From the NCBI RefSeq assembly GCF_016836705.1, contig NZ_JAFCGY010000013.1, positions 62,001 to 126,000 on the forward strand: a stretch of DNA of 64,000 nucleotides, written 5' to 3'. Under the pieces are notes generated by a model that worked only from the letters and a program-made list of their open reading frames with translations, searched no databases and was not told where the DNA came from. This DNA is from Mesorhizobium caraganae (GTDB lineage Bacteria; Pseudomonadota; Alphaproteobacteria; Rhizobiales; Rhizobiaceae). Shown here piece after piece: positions 15,200 to 27,408 of this stretch (position 1 is the stretch's first letter; each line of letters begins with the position of its first letter). Made by a program: the position numbers and the translations under genes.

Positions 15200-16048
15200 T
15201 TAACCTTCTTGGTCTGTCTTCCGGTTTCGCGCGGCGGCCGGAAGCCGTCTCGGATCGTCTCCGGGCGAGCCGTCGCCGCGCGGCATGGCCGGCGAAAACC
15301 GGTCCAGCGACGAAATGATGCCGCGCAGCACCTTCAGTTCCGACTCGGCAAACCCGGCGCGCGTCAGGACAGCGCGCAGGTTGTCGACCATCTTCGGCTT
15401 CTTCGGCGCCGGGCGGAAATAGCCGCGCGCTTCGAGCGCGCCTTCGAGATAGGCAAACAGGCCGTGCAACTCTTCCTTGCTCGCCGGCTTCATTTCCGGG
15501 CTGGAGAAATTGGTCGTCGTCTCATCCTCCAGGCCCGACTTCATCCACTCATAGGACATCAACAGCACGGCCTGGGCGATGTTCAGCGACGAAAAGCCGG
15601 GATCGACCGGAAAAGTGACGATCTCGTCGGCGAGCCCGACCTCATCATTGTAGAGACCGAACCGCTCGCGGCCGAACAGGATGCCGGTGCGCTGGCCAGC
15701 TATCTGACGAGCCCTCAGCGCCCTGCCCGCCTCGACCGGTCCGCGCACCGGCTTGAAGCCGTCGCGCTCACGCGCGGTGGTGGCGAAGACGAAATTGAGA
15801 TCCGCCACCGCGGACGCCAGATCGCCAAACACGGTGACGGCATCGATGACATGGTCGGCGCGGCTGGCGGCAGCGCGCGCCTTCTCGCTTGGCCAGCCAT
15901 CGCGCGGATTGACGAGCCTGAGTTCCGACAGACCGAAATTGGCCATGGCGCGCGCGACCATGCCGATATTCTCGCCGAGTTGCGGCTCGACGAGGATGAT
16001 CGCCGGGCCGGCGGCGGAGACGTTTTCAGGAGGTTGCGCGGCGGACAT
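15200..16048 (-). CDS. trmJ: TrmJ-like tRNA/rRNA 2'-O-methyltransferase
   Basis: A 282-residue SPOUT methyltransferase. Visible family motifs are VEPQLGENIGMVARAMANFGL at the N-terminus, GILFGRERFGLYNDE in the middle and the knot motif FPVDPGFSSLNIAQAVLLMSYE. It should methylate the ribose at position 32 of certain tRNAs, as TrmJ does; the exact target is inferred. The C-terminal extension (PAMPRGDGSPGDDPRRLPAAAR) is low complexity. It diverges from icd. Confidence 0.9.
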   Translation of the reverse strand: MSAAQPPENVSAAGPAIILVEPQLGENIGMVARAMANFGLSELRLVNPRDGWPSEKARAAASRADHVIDAVTVFGDLASAVADLNFVFATTARERDGFKPVRGPVEAGRALRARQIAGQRTGILFGRERFGLYNDEVGLADEIVTFPVDPGFSSLNIAQAVLLMSYEWMKSGLEDETTTNFSSPEMKPASKEELHGLFAYLEGALEARGYFRPAPKKPKMVDNLRAVLTRAGFAESELKVLRGIISSLDRFSPAMPRGDGSPGDDPRRLPAAARNRKTDQEG

Positions 16049-16269
16049 GATCTCAATGAACTGCTGTTTGCGGCATTTTCAGCGTTCCCTGCCACATCCA
16101 CCCGCCAAAATGAAGCGTTTGCGAAAACACCAGGTCGCCGCGCGGACGGCCCATTCAGCGCCGATCGGCGTTTGCGCCGCCAAAAAGGCTTTGATATACG
16201 GGCCGCATCCCCGGCCGAAAGCCATGCGGGCAAGGCCGTTTTGTTCCCCAAAAGCGAGGCATTCTTTCC

Positions 16270-17481
16270 ATGGCGAAGATCAAGGTGGCGAACCCGGTCG
16301 TCGAACTCGACGGCGACGAGATGACCCGCATCATCTGGCAGTTCATCAAGGACAAGCTGATCCACCCTTATCTCGACCTCAAGCTCGAATATTACGACCT
16401 CGGCATCGAGCACCGCGACGCCACCAACGACCATGTGACCATCGATTCGGCCAACGCCATCAAGAAATGGGGCGTCGGCGTCAAATGCGCGACGATCACC
16501 CCCGACGAGCAGCGCGTCGAGGAATTCAAGCTGAAGAAGATGTGGAAGTCGCCGAACGGCACCATCCGCAACATCCTCGGCGGCACCATCTTCCGCGAGC
16601 CGATTATCATGAAGAACGTGCCGCGGCTGGTGCCGGGCTGGACCAAGCCGATCATCGTCGGCCGTCACGCCTTCGGCGACCAGTACCGCGCCACCGATTT
16701 CCGTTTCCCCGGCAAGGGCAAGCTGACCATCAAGTTCGTCGGCGAGGACGGCAAGGTGATCGAGCATGATGTGTTCGACGCGCCCGGCGCCGGTGTCGCC
16801 ATGGCCATGTACAATCTCGACGATTCGATCCGCGAATTCGCCCGCGCTTCGCTGAATTACGGCCTGCTGCGCAACTATCCGGTCTATCTCTCGACCAAGA
16901 ACACCATCCTGAAAGCCTATGACGGGCGCTTCAAGGACATCTTCCAGGAAGTCTACGAAGCCGAATTCGAAGCCGAGTTCAAGGCGAAGAAGCTTTGGTA
17001 CGAGCATCGCCTGATCGACGACATGGTGGCGTCGAGCCTGAAATGGTCGGGCGGTTATGTCTGGGCCTGCAAGAACTATGATGGCGACGTCCAGTCCGAC
17101 ACGGTGGCGCAAGGCTTTGGTTCGCTCGGCCTGATGACTTCGGTGCTGATGACGCCGGACGGCAAGACGGTGGAGGCGGAAGCCGCGCACGGCACCGTGA
17201 CGCGCCACTACCGCCAGCACCAGAAGGGCGAGGAAACCTCGACCAATTCGATCGCCTCGATCTTCGCCTGGACGCGCGGGCTCGCCCACCGGGCCAAGCT
17301 CGACGACAATGCCGAACTGAAGCGTTTTGCCGAGACGCTGGAAAAGGTCTGCATCCAGACGGTCGAGAGCGGCTTCATGACCAAGGACCTGTCGCTTTTG
17401 ATCGGCCCCGACCAGCCCTGGCTGTCGACCACCGGCTTCCTCGACAAGATCGACGAGAATCTGCAAAAGGCGATGGCGTAA
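16270..17481 (+). CDS. icd: NADP-dependent isocitrate dehydrogenase
   Basis: A TCA-cycle enzyme converting isocitrate to 2-oxoglutarate with NADPH formation. The 403-residue chain is the eukaryotic-like homodimeric type II form used by rhizobia: it starts MAKIKVANPVVELDGDEMTR and has SPNGTIRNILGGTIFREP and the NADP-binding EAAHGTVTRHYRQHQKGEETSTNSIASIFAW. A good intrinsic terminator follows 10 bases after the stop. Confidence 0.98.
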   Translation: MAKIKVANPVVELDGDEMTRIIWQFIKDKLIHPYLDLKLEYYDLGIEHRDATNDHVTIDSANAIKKWGVGVKCATITPDEQRVEEFKLKKMWKSPNGTIRNILGGTIFREPIIMKNVPRLVPGWTKPIIVGRHAFGDQYRATDFRFPGKGKLTIKFVGEDGKVIEHDVFDAPGAGVAMAMYNLDDSIREFARASLNYGLLRNYPVYLSTKNTILKAYDGRFKDIFQEVYEAEFEAEFKAKKLWYEHRLIDDMVASSLKWSGGYVWACKNYDGDVQSDTVAQGFGSLGLMTSVLMTPDGKTVEAEAAHGTVTRHYRQHQKGEETSTNSIASIFAWTRGLAHRAKLDDNAELKRFAETLEKVCIQTVESGFMTKDLSLLIGPDQPWLSTTGFLDKIDENLQKAMA

Positions 17482-17490
17482 CCCGACAAC

Positions 17491-17519
17491 GAAGGCTCCG
17501 AGAGGAGCCTTCGCTTTTT
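17491..17519 (+). terminator. Intrinsic terminator of icd
   Basis: GAAGGCTCC (17491-17499) pairs with GGAGCCTTC (17504-17512) around GAGA, followed by GCTTTTT. Confidence 0.9.
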
Positions 17520-17555
17520 GGACGAGCAATGCGAGCAGGAGCGAAGGGCTGAGCG

Positions 17556-18170
17556 ATGACCAAGCCGACCCTCTACGGCGCTGATTACAGCGTCTATTTC
17601 CGCATCGTCCGCCTCGTGTTGGCGGAAAAAGGCGTCGGCTACGAACTCGTGCCTCTCGATATCTTCGCGGCCGAGGGCATTCCGGCCTGGTATCTTGAGC
17701 ACCACCCGTTCGGCCGCATCCCTGCCTTCGAGCACAACGGCTTTCGACTGTTCGAGACCAGCGCAATCGCCCGCTATGTCGATGAGGCGTTCGACGGCCC
17801 GGCGCTGCAGCCGAACGACCCGCACGGCCGCGCACGGATGAACCAGATCATCGGCATGCTCGACGCCTATGCCTACAGGTCGATGGTCTGGGATGTCGCT
17901 GTCGAGCGGCTGGAGAAGGAAGCGCCCGACGAGGCGCTGATCGCCAACGGACTGCGCCAGGCCGAAACGGTGCTCAGGGTGCTTACCTCCCTCAAAGCGC
18001 CCGGGCCGTGGCTGCTCGGCGATCAGCTGACGCTGGCCGACCTGCATGCGGCATCCATCATCGCCTATTTCCTCAAGGTCCCCGACGGGCAAAAGCTGCT
18101 TGCCGCGTTCGCCGACATCCAGGCCTGGTGGGACGGAATTGCAAAACGTCCGAGCCTGGCGGCGGGCTGA
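17556..18170 (+). CDS. Glutathione S-transferase family protein
   Basis: A 204-residue cytosolic GST fold. It has an N-terminal thioredoxin-like domain (PTLYGADYSVYFRIVRLVLAEKG, cis-Pro in FGRIPAFEHNG, and FETSAIARYVDEAF for glutathione binding) and a C-terminal helical domain (PWLLGDQLTLADLHAASII). The catalytic Ser/Tyr position is within GADYSVYF. The substrate is unknown. The ubiquinone hydroxylase gene follows 20 bases later, so the two may be cotranscribed. Confidence 0.9.
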   Translation: MTKPTLYGADYSVYFRIVRLVLAEKGVGYELVPLDIFAAEGIPAWYLEHHPFGRIPAFEHNGFRLFETSAIARYVDEAFDGPALQPNDPHGRARMNQIIGMLDAYAYRSMVWDVAVERLEKEAPDEALIANGLRQAETVLRVLTSLKAPGPWLLGDQLTLADLHAASIIAYFLKVPDGQKLLAAFADIQAWWDGIAKRPSLAAG

Positions 18171-18190
18171 CATGAGATTAGGGGGCGCCC

Positions 18191-18772
18191 ATGGCTGACC
18201 TTTCTCGCCAGGACGCGCTCACCATTGCCAGAATAGTCCGGGTCAACCACGCCGGTGAGTTCGGTGCGATCAGGATCTATTCGGCCCAGATTCTGGTCGC
18301 CAAACGCTTCTGGCCGGGTTGCGTGCCATCCTTGTCGGAGATGCTCGGGCACGAGCGCACGCATTGCGCAGCGTTCCGCTCCACCATGCCGGAGCGGCAG
18401 TCGCGACCGTGCCGGGTGATGCAATTCTGGAGCTGGGGCGGCTGGCTGCTGGGTTTTGTGACCGCCCTGCTCGGCCCGCAAGGCATCTGGGCTTGCACGG
18501 CAGCTGTCGAAGCGACGGTACATCGCCATCTGGACGACCAGCTTTTCTTTCTGGCCAACCGCGACACCGGATTGCACGGCATCATCCTGGCGATCCGCGA
18601 GGAAGAGCTTGCCCATCTCCATCATGCCGAACAGCAGCTGAAATCGCCCGGCCCGGCGCTGAACTTTTTGCGGTCGCTGATTTCAGTCGCCACCGACGTG
18701 CTGATCTGGCTGTCCACCTGGGGCGACTCCAGCAGAATGACGCGCGCGCTGAAGGCGGCGAAGCAGAGCTAA
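18191..18772 (+). CDS. coq7: COQ7-type demethoxyubiquinone hydroxylase
   Basis: A 193-residue di-iron monooxygenase of ubiquinone synthesis that hydroxylates the C6 position of the ring. The six iron ligands are seen in RVNHAGEFGAIRIY, MLGHERTH, AVEATVHRHLDDQ and REEELAHLHHAEQQ. COQ7 replaces UbiF in many alphaproteobacteria. It is a peripheral membrane protein with a hydrophobic central stretch (WGGWLLGFVTALLG). GGGGG precedes the ATG. It ends 4 bases from the convergent DUF2269 gene. Confidence 0.93.
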   Translation: MADLSRQDALTIARIVRVNHAGEFGAIRIYSAQILVAKRFWPGCVPSLSEMLGHERTHCAAFRSTMPERQSRPCRVMQFWSWGGWLLGFVTALLGPQGIWACTAAVEATVHRHLDDQLFFLANRDTGLHGIILAIREEELAHLHHAEQQLKSPGPALNFLRSLISVATDVLIWLSTWGDSSRMTRALKAAKQS

Positions 18773-18776
18773 GGTT

Positions 18777-19256
18777 TTAAAGGCCGATTGCCGGCCTTGT
18801 GACCATCAGCCAGAGAATGCCGAGCACGGCGGCGAAGGCCGGAAAGCCGCACGCAAACCAGATGCGAAACAGACGCTTTTGCTCAGGCGGCAGCGGCGCG
18901 TTTTCGATGACCGCCTGTCGCGCCAGGTTGCGGATGCGGATCTGGATCCAGACCACCGGTAGCCAGAACAGGCCGGTCACGACATAAAGCAGCAGGGACA
19001 GCACGATCCAGCCTTCGGAAAGCGGCCAGCCCACGGCCTGCGCCAGCAGCACGCCGGTGATCGGCTGCACGATAACGGCGGTCGCGGTGAAAATCGTGTC
19101 GGCGATGACGACGGTGTCCGCGACATGGGCGACGAGTTCGGCGCGGCCGGTGCGCTGCGCCATCAGCATGAAGAAGGCGATGCCGACGCCGGTGCCGAAC
19201 AACACCGTGGCACCGATGATATGCAGCCAGCGCAGGAGGTCGACCCAGAGGTTCAT
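18777..19256 (-). CDS. DUF2269 integral membrane protein
   Basis: A 159-residue protein starting MNLWVDLLRWLHIIGATVLFGTG, typical of DUF2269, with four membrane segments and conserved His and Gly in the first helix. Function is unknown. Its start overlaps the stop of the upstream SDR-DoxX gene by 4 bases, so the two are translationally coupled and may act together at the inner membrane. Confidence 0.85.
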   Translation of the reverse strand: MNLWVDLLRWLHIIGATVLFGTGVGIAFFMLMAQRTGRAELVAHVADTVVIADTIFTATAVIVQPITGVLLAQAVGWPLSEGWIVLSLLLYVVTGLFWLPVVWIQIRIRNLARQAVIENAPLPPEQKRLFRIWFACGFPAFAAVLGILWLMVTRPAIGL

Positions 19257-20584
19257 CGCTCGTCCAAAATCGCCAAGGCCACCAGGGCAAGGCACAGTGC
19301 GGGAACAGCCTTCACGATTGCTCCCAAAGGATCGAGCCACAGATCGGGCGCAAGCGCGGTTGCCGCGCCAAGATAGACCAGCGTGATGGCAATCATCCCC
19401 ATCAGTGCAAGGCGCGCCAAGGACCGCACGAGAACAGCGGCCCCGACAGCAATGTCGGCGACACTTCCGGCAAGCACCATTCGAAGGGCGAGCGCCGGCG
19501 TCAGGCCATGCGAGACTAGAATGTCGGCGGCCACATCCTGCCTGGCAAAGCCGACAATTCCGGACACCAGCCAGAACAGCGACAGCACCCCGAATACGAC
19601 CGGTTTCAGCAACCAGAGCCGGGCAAACCACCGCTCCTGAACATGGGCGGGCATGGCGGCCAGCGTTGCCTCCAGCGGCTGCAGCTTATGATCCGATATC
19701 TCGTTCCAGGACCGGGCATTGCCGGTCACGCCGCGCGCCAACGCGGCCAGGGCTGCGCTGCGCAGAGGCGAGCGCCAGCCAAGCAGCCCAAGGCCATCGG
19801 CAACAACAGCCGCGATCCCACCGAGAAACGCCGGCATCGGCACCAGGCGGGCCGGCGGCAGTCCAAGCCATGCCCGGAAGGCAAACAGCACATCGGCGAG
19901 CGGGCGCGGCTCGGCTTCGACGAGATCGACGGAAAGACGCGGCGGCAGGGATCCGGCAACCGCACGCGACACGGCCTCAGTGACATCCGTGACCGCCACG
20001 GTCTGGATGGGCCGGCGCGCCATCACGGCAGGGATGAAACTGGGAAAGGCGGCAAGCGCGCGCAAAAGTGCCGTCCCGCCATAGGCGGCAGGCGCGATCA
20101 CCAGGCCCGGGCGCAGGATCGTCCATTCGAGCGATGAATTTGTGACGGCCTTGTCGCCCTCGCCTTTGGTGCTGAAGAAAACATCTGATGAGGTGGGATC
20201 GGCACCGATGGCGGAGATCTGCACGAAACGGCTGATACCGGCCTGTTCGCAGGCGGCGACCAGCGCCACGACCGCGCCGCGATGGATGGCGTCGAGGCGG
20301 TCGCGTGGGCCGTCCTGCAAGGCGCCTGCGGCATTCACCACCGCATCCATGCCCGCGAGCATCGGCAGCCAGTCTTCAGCGGTCAGCAGGTGCGCCATGT
20401 CGGCCGCGATCCAGCGCACCGCCGGCCAACGCCGCGCGGCATCCCCGATATCGCGGCCGAGGCCGGTGACCTGATGTCCGTCGCCCAGCAGACGGCCGAC
20501 GACGGCTTCGCCGATCAGTCCATAGCCGCCGAGGACGAGCACCTTCTTGCCAGGACTATCAGGCTTGCCGGGGCTATCGGGCAT
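19253..20584 (-). CDS. SDR (NAD(P)-binding) protein fused to DoxX-like membrane domain
   Basis: A 443-residue two-part protein. Residues about 12-290 are an atypical short-chain dehydrogenase: VLVLGGYGLIGEAVVGRLL binds NAD(P), and NAAG and the later LRPGLVIAP fit the NmrA/complex-I-assembly-like class. Residues about 310-443 hold four hydrophobic helices of DoxX/DUF4149-like type. The substrate is unknown; a link to quinone or membrane redox chemistry is suggested only by the neighbouring coq7 gene. ATG 20584 lies 11 bases after the alaS stop and gives the nucleotide-binding loop at the expected distance. Confidence 0.82.
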   Translation of the reverse strand: MPDSPGKPDSPGKKVLVLGGYGLIGEAVVGRLLGDGHQVTGLGRDIGDAARRWPAVRWIAADMAHLLTAEDWLPMLAGMDAVVNAAGALQDGPRDRLDAIHRGAVVALVAACEQAGISRFVQISAIGADPTSSDVFFSTKGEGDKAVTNSSLEWTILRPGLVIAPAAYGGTALLRALAAFPSFIPAVMARRPIQTVAVTDVTEAVSRAVAGSLPPRLSVDLVEAEPRPLADVLFAFRAWLGLPPARLVPMPAFLGGIAAVVADGLGLLGWRSPLRSAALAALARGVTGNARSWNEISDHKLQPLEATLAAMPAHVQERWFARLWLLKPVVFGVLSLFWLVSGIVGFARQDVAADILVSHGLTPALALRMVLAGSVADIAVGAAVLVRSLARLALMGMIAITLVYLGAATALAPDLWLDPLGAIVKAVPALCLALVALAILDER

Positions 20585-20594
20585 AAGGCGGCTT

Positions 20595-23261
<2,667 letters not shown>

Positions 23262-23283
23262 CACTGCTGCCTTTTCGCGAAAA

Positions 23284-23302
23284 CCGCCGGCACGGCCGGC
23301 GG
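23284..23302 (-). promoter_or_regulatory. Terminator-like stem-loop in alaS leader
   Basis: CCGCCGGC (23284-23291) pairs perfectly with GCCGGCGG (23295-23302) around a 3-base loop. On the alaS mRNA it is followed by TTTTCG and lies 22 bases before the start codon. It could be an attenuator or the end of an upstream transcript; the recA terminator is a separate structure. Confidence 0.4.
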
Positions 23303-23415
23303 AAACTGGTCTCTGCTTTTAGAAGATCGACTTGGCCTTTTAGCGGGCACGCCCCACCCTGTCCAGAAACACGGAATTGGGCCAATCGAGCAGCGCGTCG
23401 ACCATCCAAAAACGA

Positions 23416-23443
23416 AAACCGCCGGCGCGAAGGCCGGCGGTTT
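23416..23443 (-). terminator. Intrinsic terminator of recA
   Basis: AAACCGCCGGC pairs with GCCGGCGGTTT around GCGAAG. On the minus strand the stem is followed by TTCGTTTTTGG. It lies about 90 bases after the recA stop. Confidence 0.8.
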
Positions 23444-23531
23444 GGAACGCGATACTAAAGAACTCAGTACTTAAGCATCAGATAATAGACTGGATTTATG
23501 GCCGAACTCTGACCATTGCCCTACATGTGCC

Positions 23532-24632
<1,101 letters not shown>

Positions 24633-24691
24633 GATACATCACCCCTTGGTCGTCAATGAAGGCCGGACAATCCGTAATCCCTGCCCAGTTT

Positions 24692-24706
24692 GTACCTTTT
24701 TTGTTC
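24692..24706 (-). promoter_or_regulatory. LexA (SOS) box of recA
   Basis: The plus strand reads GTAC-N7-GTTC, one base off the alphaproteobacterial LexA consensus GTTC-N7-GTTC. It lies about 60 bases upstream of the recA start, where LexA would block transcription. Confidence 0.72.
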
Positions 24707-24874
24707 TCGTTTGGCAAGAGGGGTCAAATATCTGAAAATCAATCTTTATCCGGATTTGTTCTTTTTTTGTCTCATCGTTTGGTTATTCGGACCCATCCCG
24801 CATTGGGCCAAGCGGTCCGGCTGCTTGGCGCCGTCCGAATCGCTCGCCTGCCTGCGAAGCTCCGTCGCACAGCC
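24707..24874. other. Gene-free AT-richer spacer upstream of recA
   Basis: No gene is seen here. The part up to about 24785 is AT-richer than its surroundings and probably holds the recA promoter. The remainder up to the repeat element has no structure that I can assign. Confidence 0.4.
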
Positions 24875-24995
24875 TAGAGCAGTTCGCTGTTTCATGGAAA
24901 CAGCGAACTGCTCTATCTCCTTTTGACGCAATTCCGAAGGGAAAGCGCTGCGCGCTTTTCCCGGGAAAACCGTTTCACACTTTTCCCGGAATTGC
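24875..24995. repeat. RIME-like intergenic element, copy 1
   Basis: About 121 bp made of two palindromes. The first (24875-24915) has perfect 19-bp arms starting TAGAGCAGTTCGC around a 3-base loop. The second (24928-24995) has outer GCAATTCCG...CGGAATTGC arms and inner palindromes. This two-palindrome layout matches rhizobial intergenic mosaic elements (RIME). A related copy is at 42923-43026. Confidence 0.75.
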
Positions 24996-25038
24996 TGGAC
25001 GCTTGTGCGGCAGGAATAACAAAGGTCATATCGCCGGC

Positions 25039-25983
25039 ATGGTGAAATCTGCAAAAATCCTGGCCGTCGGCGGCGCCCATATCGACCGGCGCGGCCAGGT
25101 GTCCGGCGCTTACGTACCGGCGGCGTCCAATCCCGGCACGATGCGCGAAGATGTCGGCGGCGGCGTCTTCAACGCGCTGCGCAGCCTCGTGCGGCGCGGC
25201 GTCTCGGCCTCGCTGATGTCGATGCGCGGCGGCGATGCGGCGGGCGAGACGGTTTCGCGCGCCATCGCTGAAGCCGGCATTGCCGATCTGTCGGCGGTGT
25301 TCCTCGACCGCACGACGCCGAGCTACACCGCACTGATCGACCGCGACGGCGAGCTGATCACAGGCTTTGCTGACATGGCGCTCTACGACCTCGCCTTCCC
25401 CAAGCAGATCCGCCGCTCCAAGGTGCGCGAGGTGGTCGCCGCGGCCGATGCGGTGCTGTGCGACGCCAATCTGCCGTCGTCAGCACTCGAGCGGCTGGTG
25501 GGCCTTGCCGCCGGCAAGCCGGTTTATGCCATTGCCATTTCGCCGGCCAAGGTGGTGCGGCTGATACCGGTGCTGAAGGAGCTCGCGCAGGTCTTCATGA
25601 ACCGGCGCGAGGCCATGGTGCTGGCCGGCGTCGGCGCCAATGCGACCGAGCGCGCGACCGTCGACGGTTTGCGCTGCAACGGCCTCAGGAGTGGCGTGGT
25701 GACGGCAGGCGATGGCCCTGTGCTGGGTTTCGACGAAGCCGGCGCCTTCTCCATCCTGCCGCCGGCGCCGAGGAAGGTCGCCGACGTCACCGGCGCCGGC
25801 GACGCCCTGGCCGGTGCTACCATCGCTGCCCTGCTGCGCGGCCTCGCATTGCGGCAAGCCCTGCGTGAAGGCGTTGCCGCGGCGACGCTCGCCATCGAAA
25901 GTGCGGATGCCGTGCCGGCCTTCACCGCCGCGACCTTTGCCGAGGCACTGGCTCTTGTGCCGGAGGCGCAGGAAATGGCATGA
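25039..25983 (+). CDS. psuK: PfkB-family kinase, probable pseudouridine kinase
   Basis: A 314-residue ribokinase-fold sugar kinase. It has the N-terminal ILAVGGAHIDRRG, GGGVFNALRSLVRRG and the C-terminal ATP/anion-hole signature DVTGAGDALAGATIAALL. Its neighbour psuG (pseudouridine-5'-phosphate glycosidase) makes phosphorylation of pseudouridine the probable reaction. ATG 25039 (MVKSAKILAV) is preferred over an in-frame start 12 codons earlier. psuG begins 70 bases downstream, so the pair is likely one operon for salvage of pseudouridine to uracil and ribose 5-phosphate. Confidence 0.88.
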   Translation: MVKSAKILAVGGAHIDRRGQVSGAYVPAASNPGTMREDVGGGVFNALRSLVRRGVSASLMSMRGGDAAGETVSRAIAEAGIADLSAVFLDRTTPSYTALIDRDGELITGFADMALYDLAFPKQIRRSKVREVVAAADAVLCDANLPSSALERLVGLAAGKPVYAIAISPAKVVRLIPVLKELAQVFMNRREAMVLAGVGANATERATVDGLRCNGLRSGVVTAGDGPVLGFDEAGAFSILPPAPRKVADVTGAGDALAGATIAALLRGLALRQALREGVAAATLAIESADAVPAFTAATFAEALALVPEAQEMA

Positions 25984-26053
25984 GGGCGGCCAATTGCCAT
26001 TGCCGGAGCGCGCCGTCCAAGGGGACGCGCAGCACTTCGGACCGGAGACCGTC

Positions 26054-26971
26054 ATGACCCCGCAAAGCGCCCGCCCCTTCATCGACATCCACCCGCCGGT
26101 GGCCGAGGCGCTCGCCGCCAGGCGCCCCGTGGTGGCGCTGGAAAGCACCATCATCACCCATGGCATGCCCTACCCCGACAATGGCGCCATGGCGGCCAAT
26201 GTCGAAAAGATCATTTCGGACAATGGCGCGGTGCCGGCGACGATCGCCGTGGTCGCCGGCCGCATCAAGATCGGGCTGTCGGACGGCGAGCGCGAGTCGC
26301 TGGCCATGACCGGCGACGCCATGAAGCTGTCGCGCGCCGATCTCGGCTTTGCGGTTGCTGAGGGACGCACCGGCGGCACCACCGTCGCCGCCACCATGAT
26401 CGCGGCCAATATGGTCGGCATCAAAGTGTTCGCCACCGGTGGCATTGGCGGCGTGCACAAGGGTGCGGAAAAAAGCTTCGACATCTCGGCCGACCTCGAC
26501 GAACTGGCGCGCACGCCGGTCATCGTCGTCTCGGCCGGCGCCAAGGCGATCCTCGACATCGAAAAGACGCTGGAGGTGCTGGAGACGCGCGGCGTTCCGG
26601 TCATCGGCCATGGCTGCGAAACCATGCCCGCCTTCTGGTCGCGCCAGTCGCACTTCCGCGCGCCGCTGACCCTGCACAGGCCGGAAGAGATCGCGCATTT
26701 CTACAAGACCCGGGCTGCGCTGGGGCTCGGCGGCGGCATGCTGATCGCCAACCCGGTGCCGCAGGATGACGAAATCCCGGCCGACGAGATGGCCGGCTAT
26801 ATCGAGGCCGCGCAGAAAGCGGCGGAAGTGCAGAACGTGACGGGAAAGGCGGTGACGCCGTTCCTGCTCGGAAAAATCCTGGAACTGACCGGCGGCCGGA
26901 GCTTGAAGACCAACATTGCGCTGGTGGAGAACAATGCGCGGCTGGCGGCAAGGATCGCGAAGGCGCTGTAG
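26054..26971 (+). CDS. psuG: Pseudouridine-5'-phosphate glycosidase
   Basis: Cleaves the C-glycosidic bond of pseudouridine 5'-phosphate to uracil and ribose 5-phosphate. The 305-residue chain shows the family blocks ALESTIITHGMPYPDN, AVVAGRIKIGL, GRTGGTTVAATMIAANMVGIKVFATGGIGGVH (catalytic Lys region) and GGGMLIANPVP. It follows the kinase gene on the same strand. The start ATG 26054 gives the standard length. Confidence 0.95.
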   Translation: MTPQSARPFIDIHPPVAEALAARRPVVALESTIITHGMPYPDNGAMAANVEKIISDNGAVPATIAVVAGRIKIGLSDGERESLAMTGDAMKLSRADLGFAVAEGRTGGTTVAATMIAANMVGIKVFATGGIGGVHKGAEKSFDISADLDELARTPVIVVSAGAKAILDIEKTLEVLETRGVPVIGHGCETMPAFWSRQSHFRAPLTLHRPEEIAHFYKTRAALGLGGGMLIANPVPQDDEIPADEMAGYIEAAQKAAEVQNVTGKAVTPFLLGKILELTGGRSLKTNIALVENNARLAARIAKAL

Positions 26972-26995
26972 TGCCGCCACTCGACGGTACATGGT

Positions 26996-27319
26996 TCACT
27001 GGCCCGCTCGCCGCCCCGCCTCATAGGCCCGGCGCGCCCAGACAATCATCTCGTCGGGATCGTCAAAGGCGCTGTCGGGGATGCTCCAATACGGCATGGC
27101 AACCAGTTTGCCGTGGCGCGAGCCGGTGTAGGTCCATTGCTTGCAGCCGGCGGCTTCGAAGTCGGGCGCGCTTTGCTCGTCGGCCTTGAGCAGCAATTCG
27201 CCGCGCAGCACGATGGCAACGATGACGCCATCGAAATAGATGCCCTTGCCGCCGAACAGTTTTCGGATCGAGACTGGGCCGAGGCCTTCGAACAGTTCGG
27301 CGATGCGTTCATTGTCCAT
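26996..27319 (-). CDS. TfoX N-terminal domain protein
   Basis: A 107-residue protein that is a single TfoX N-terminal domain: LGPVSIRKLFGGKGIYFDGVIVAIVL and the end DPDEMIVWARRAYEAGRR are characteristic. TfoX/Sxy regulates competence in gammaproteobacteria, but stand-alone N-domains in rhizobia have no known role. It is convergent with psuG, 24 bases away. Confidence 0.88.
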   Translation of the reverse strand: MDNERIAELFEGLGPVSIRKLFGGKGIYFDGVIVAIVLRGELLLKADEQSAPDFEAAGCKQWTYTGSRHGKLVAMPYWSIPDSAFDDPDEMIVWARRAYEAGRRAGQ

Positions 27320-27408
27320 GCCGCGATCATGTCATCGCGATCTTGCCTTGTCATTGCCGCAACCAAAACCATGCTGACAAGTTGAGAGCCATCCGTCGGA
27401 GTTTTGCC

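Noticed and set aside
15715..17835. A 706-codon minus-strand open frame across icd
   Set aside because: It lies antisense to icd and its composition is Arg/Gly/His-rich with no motif.
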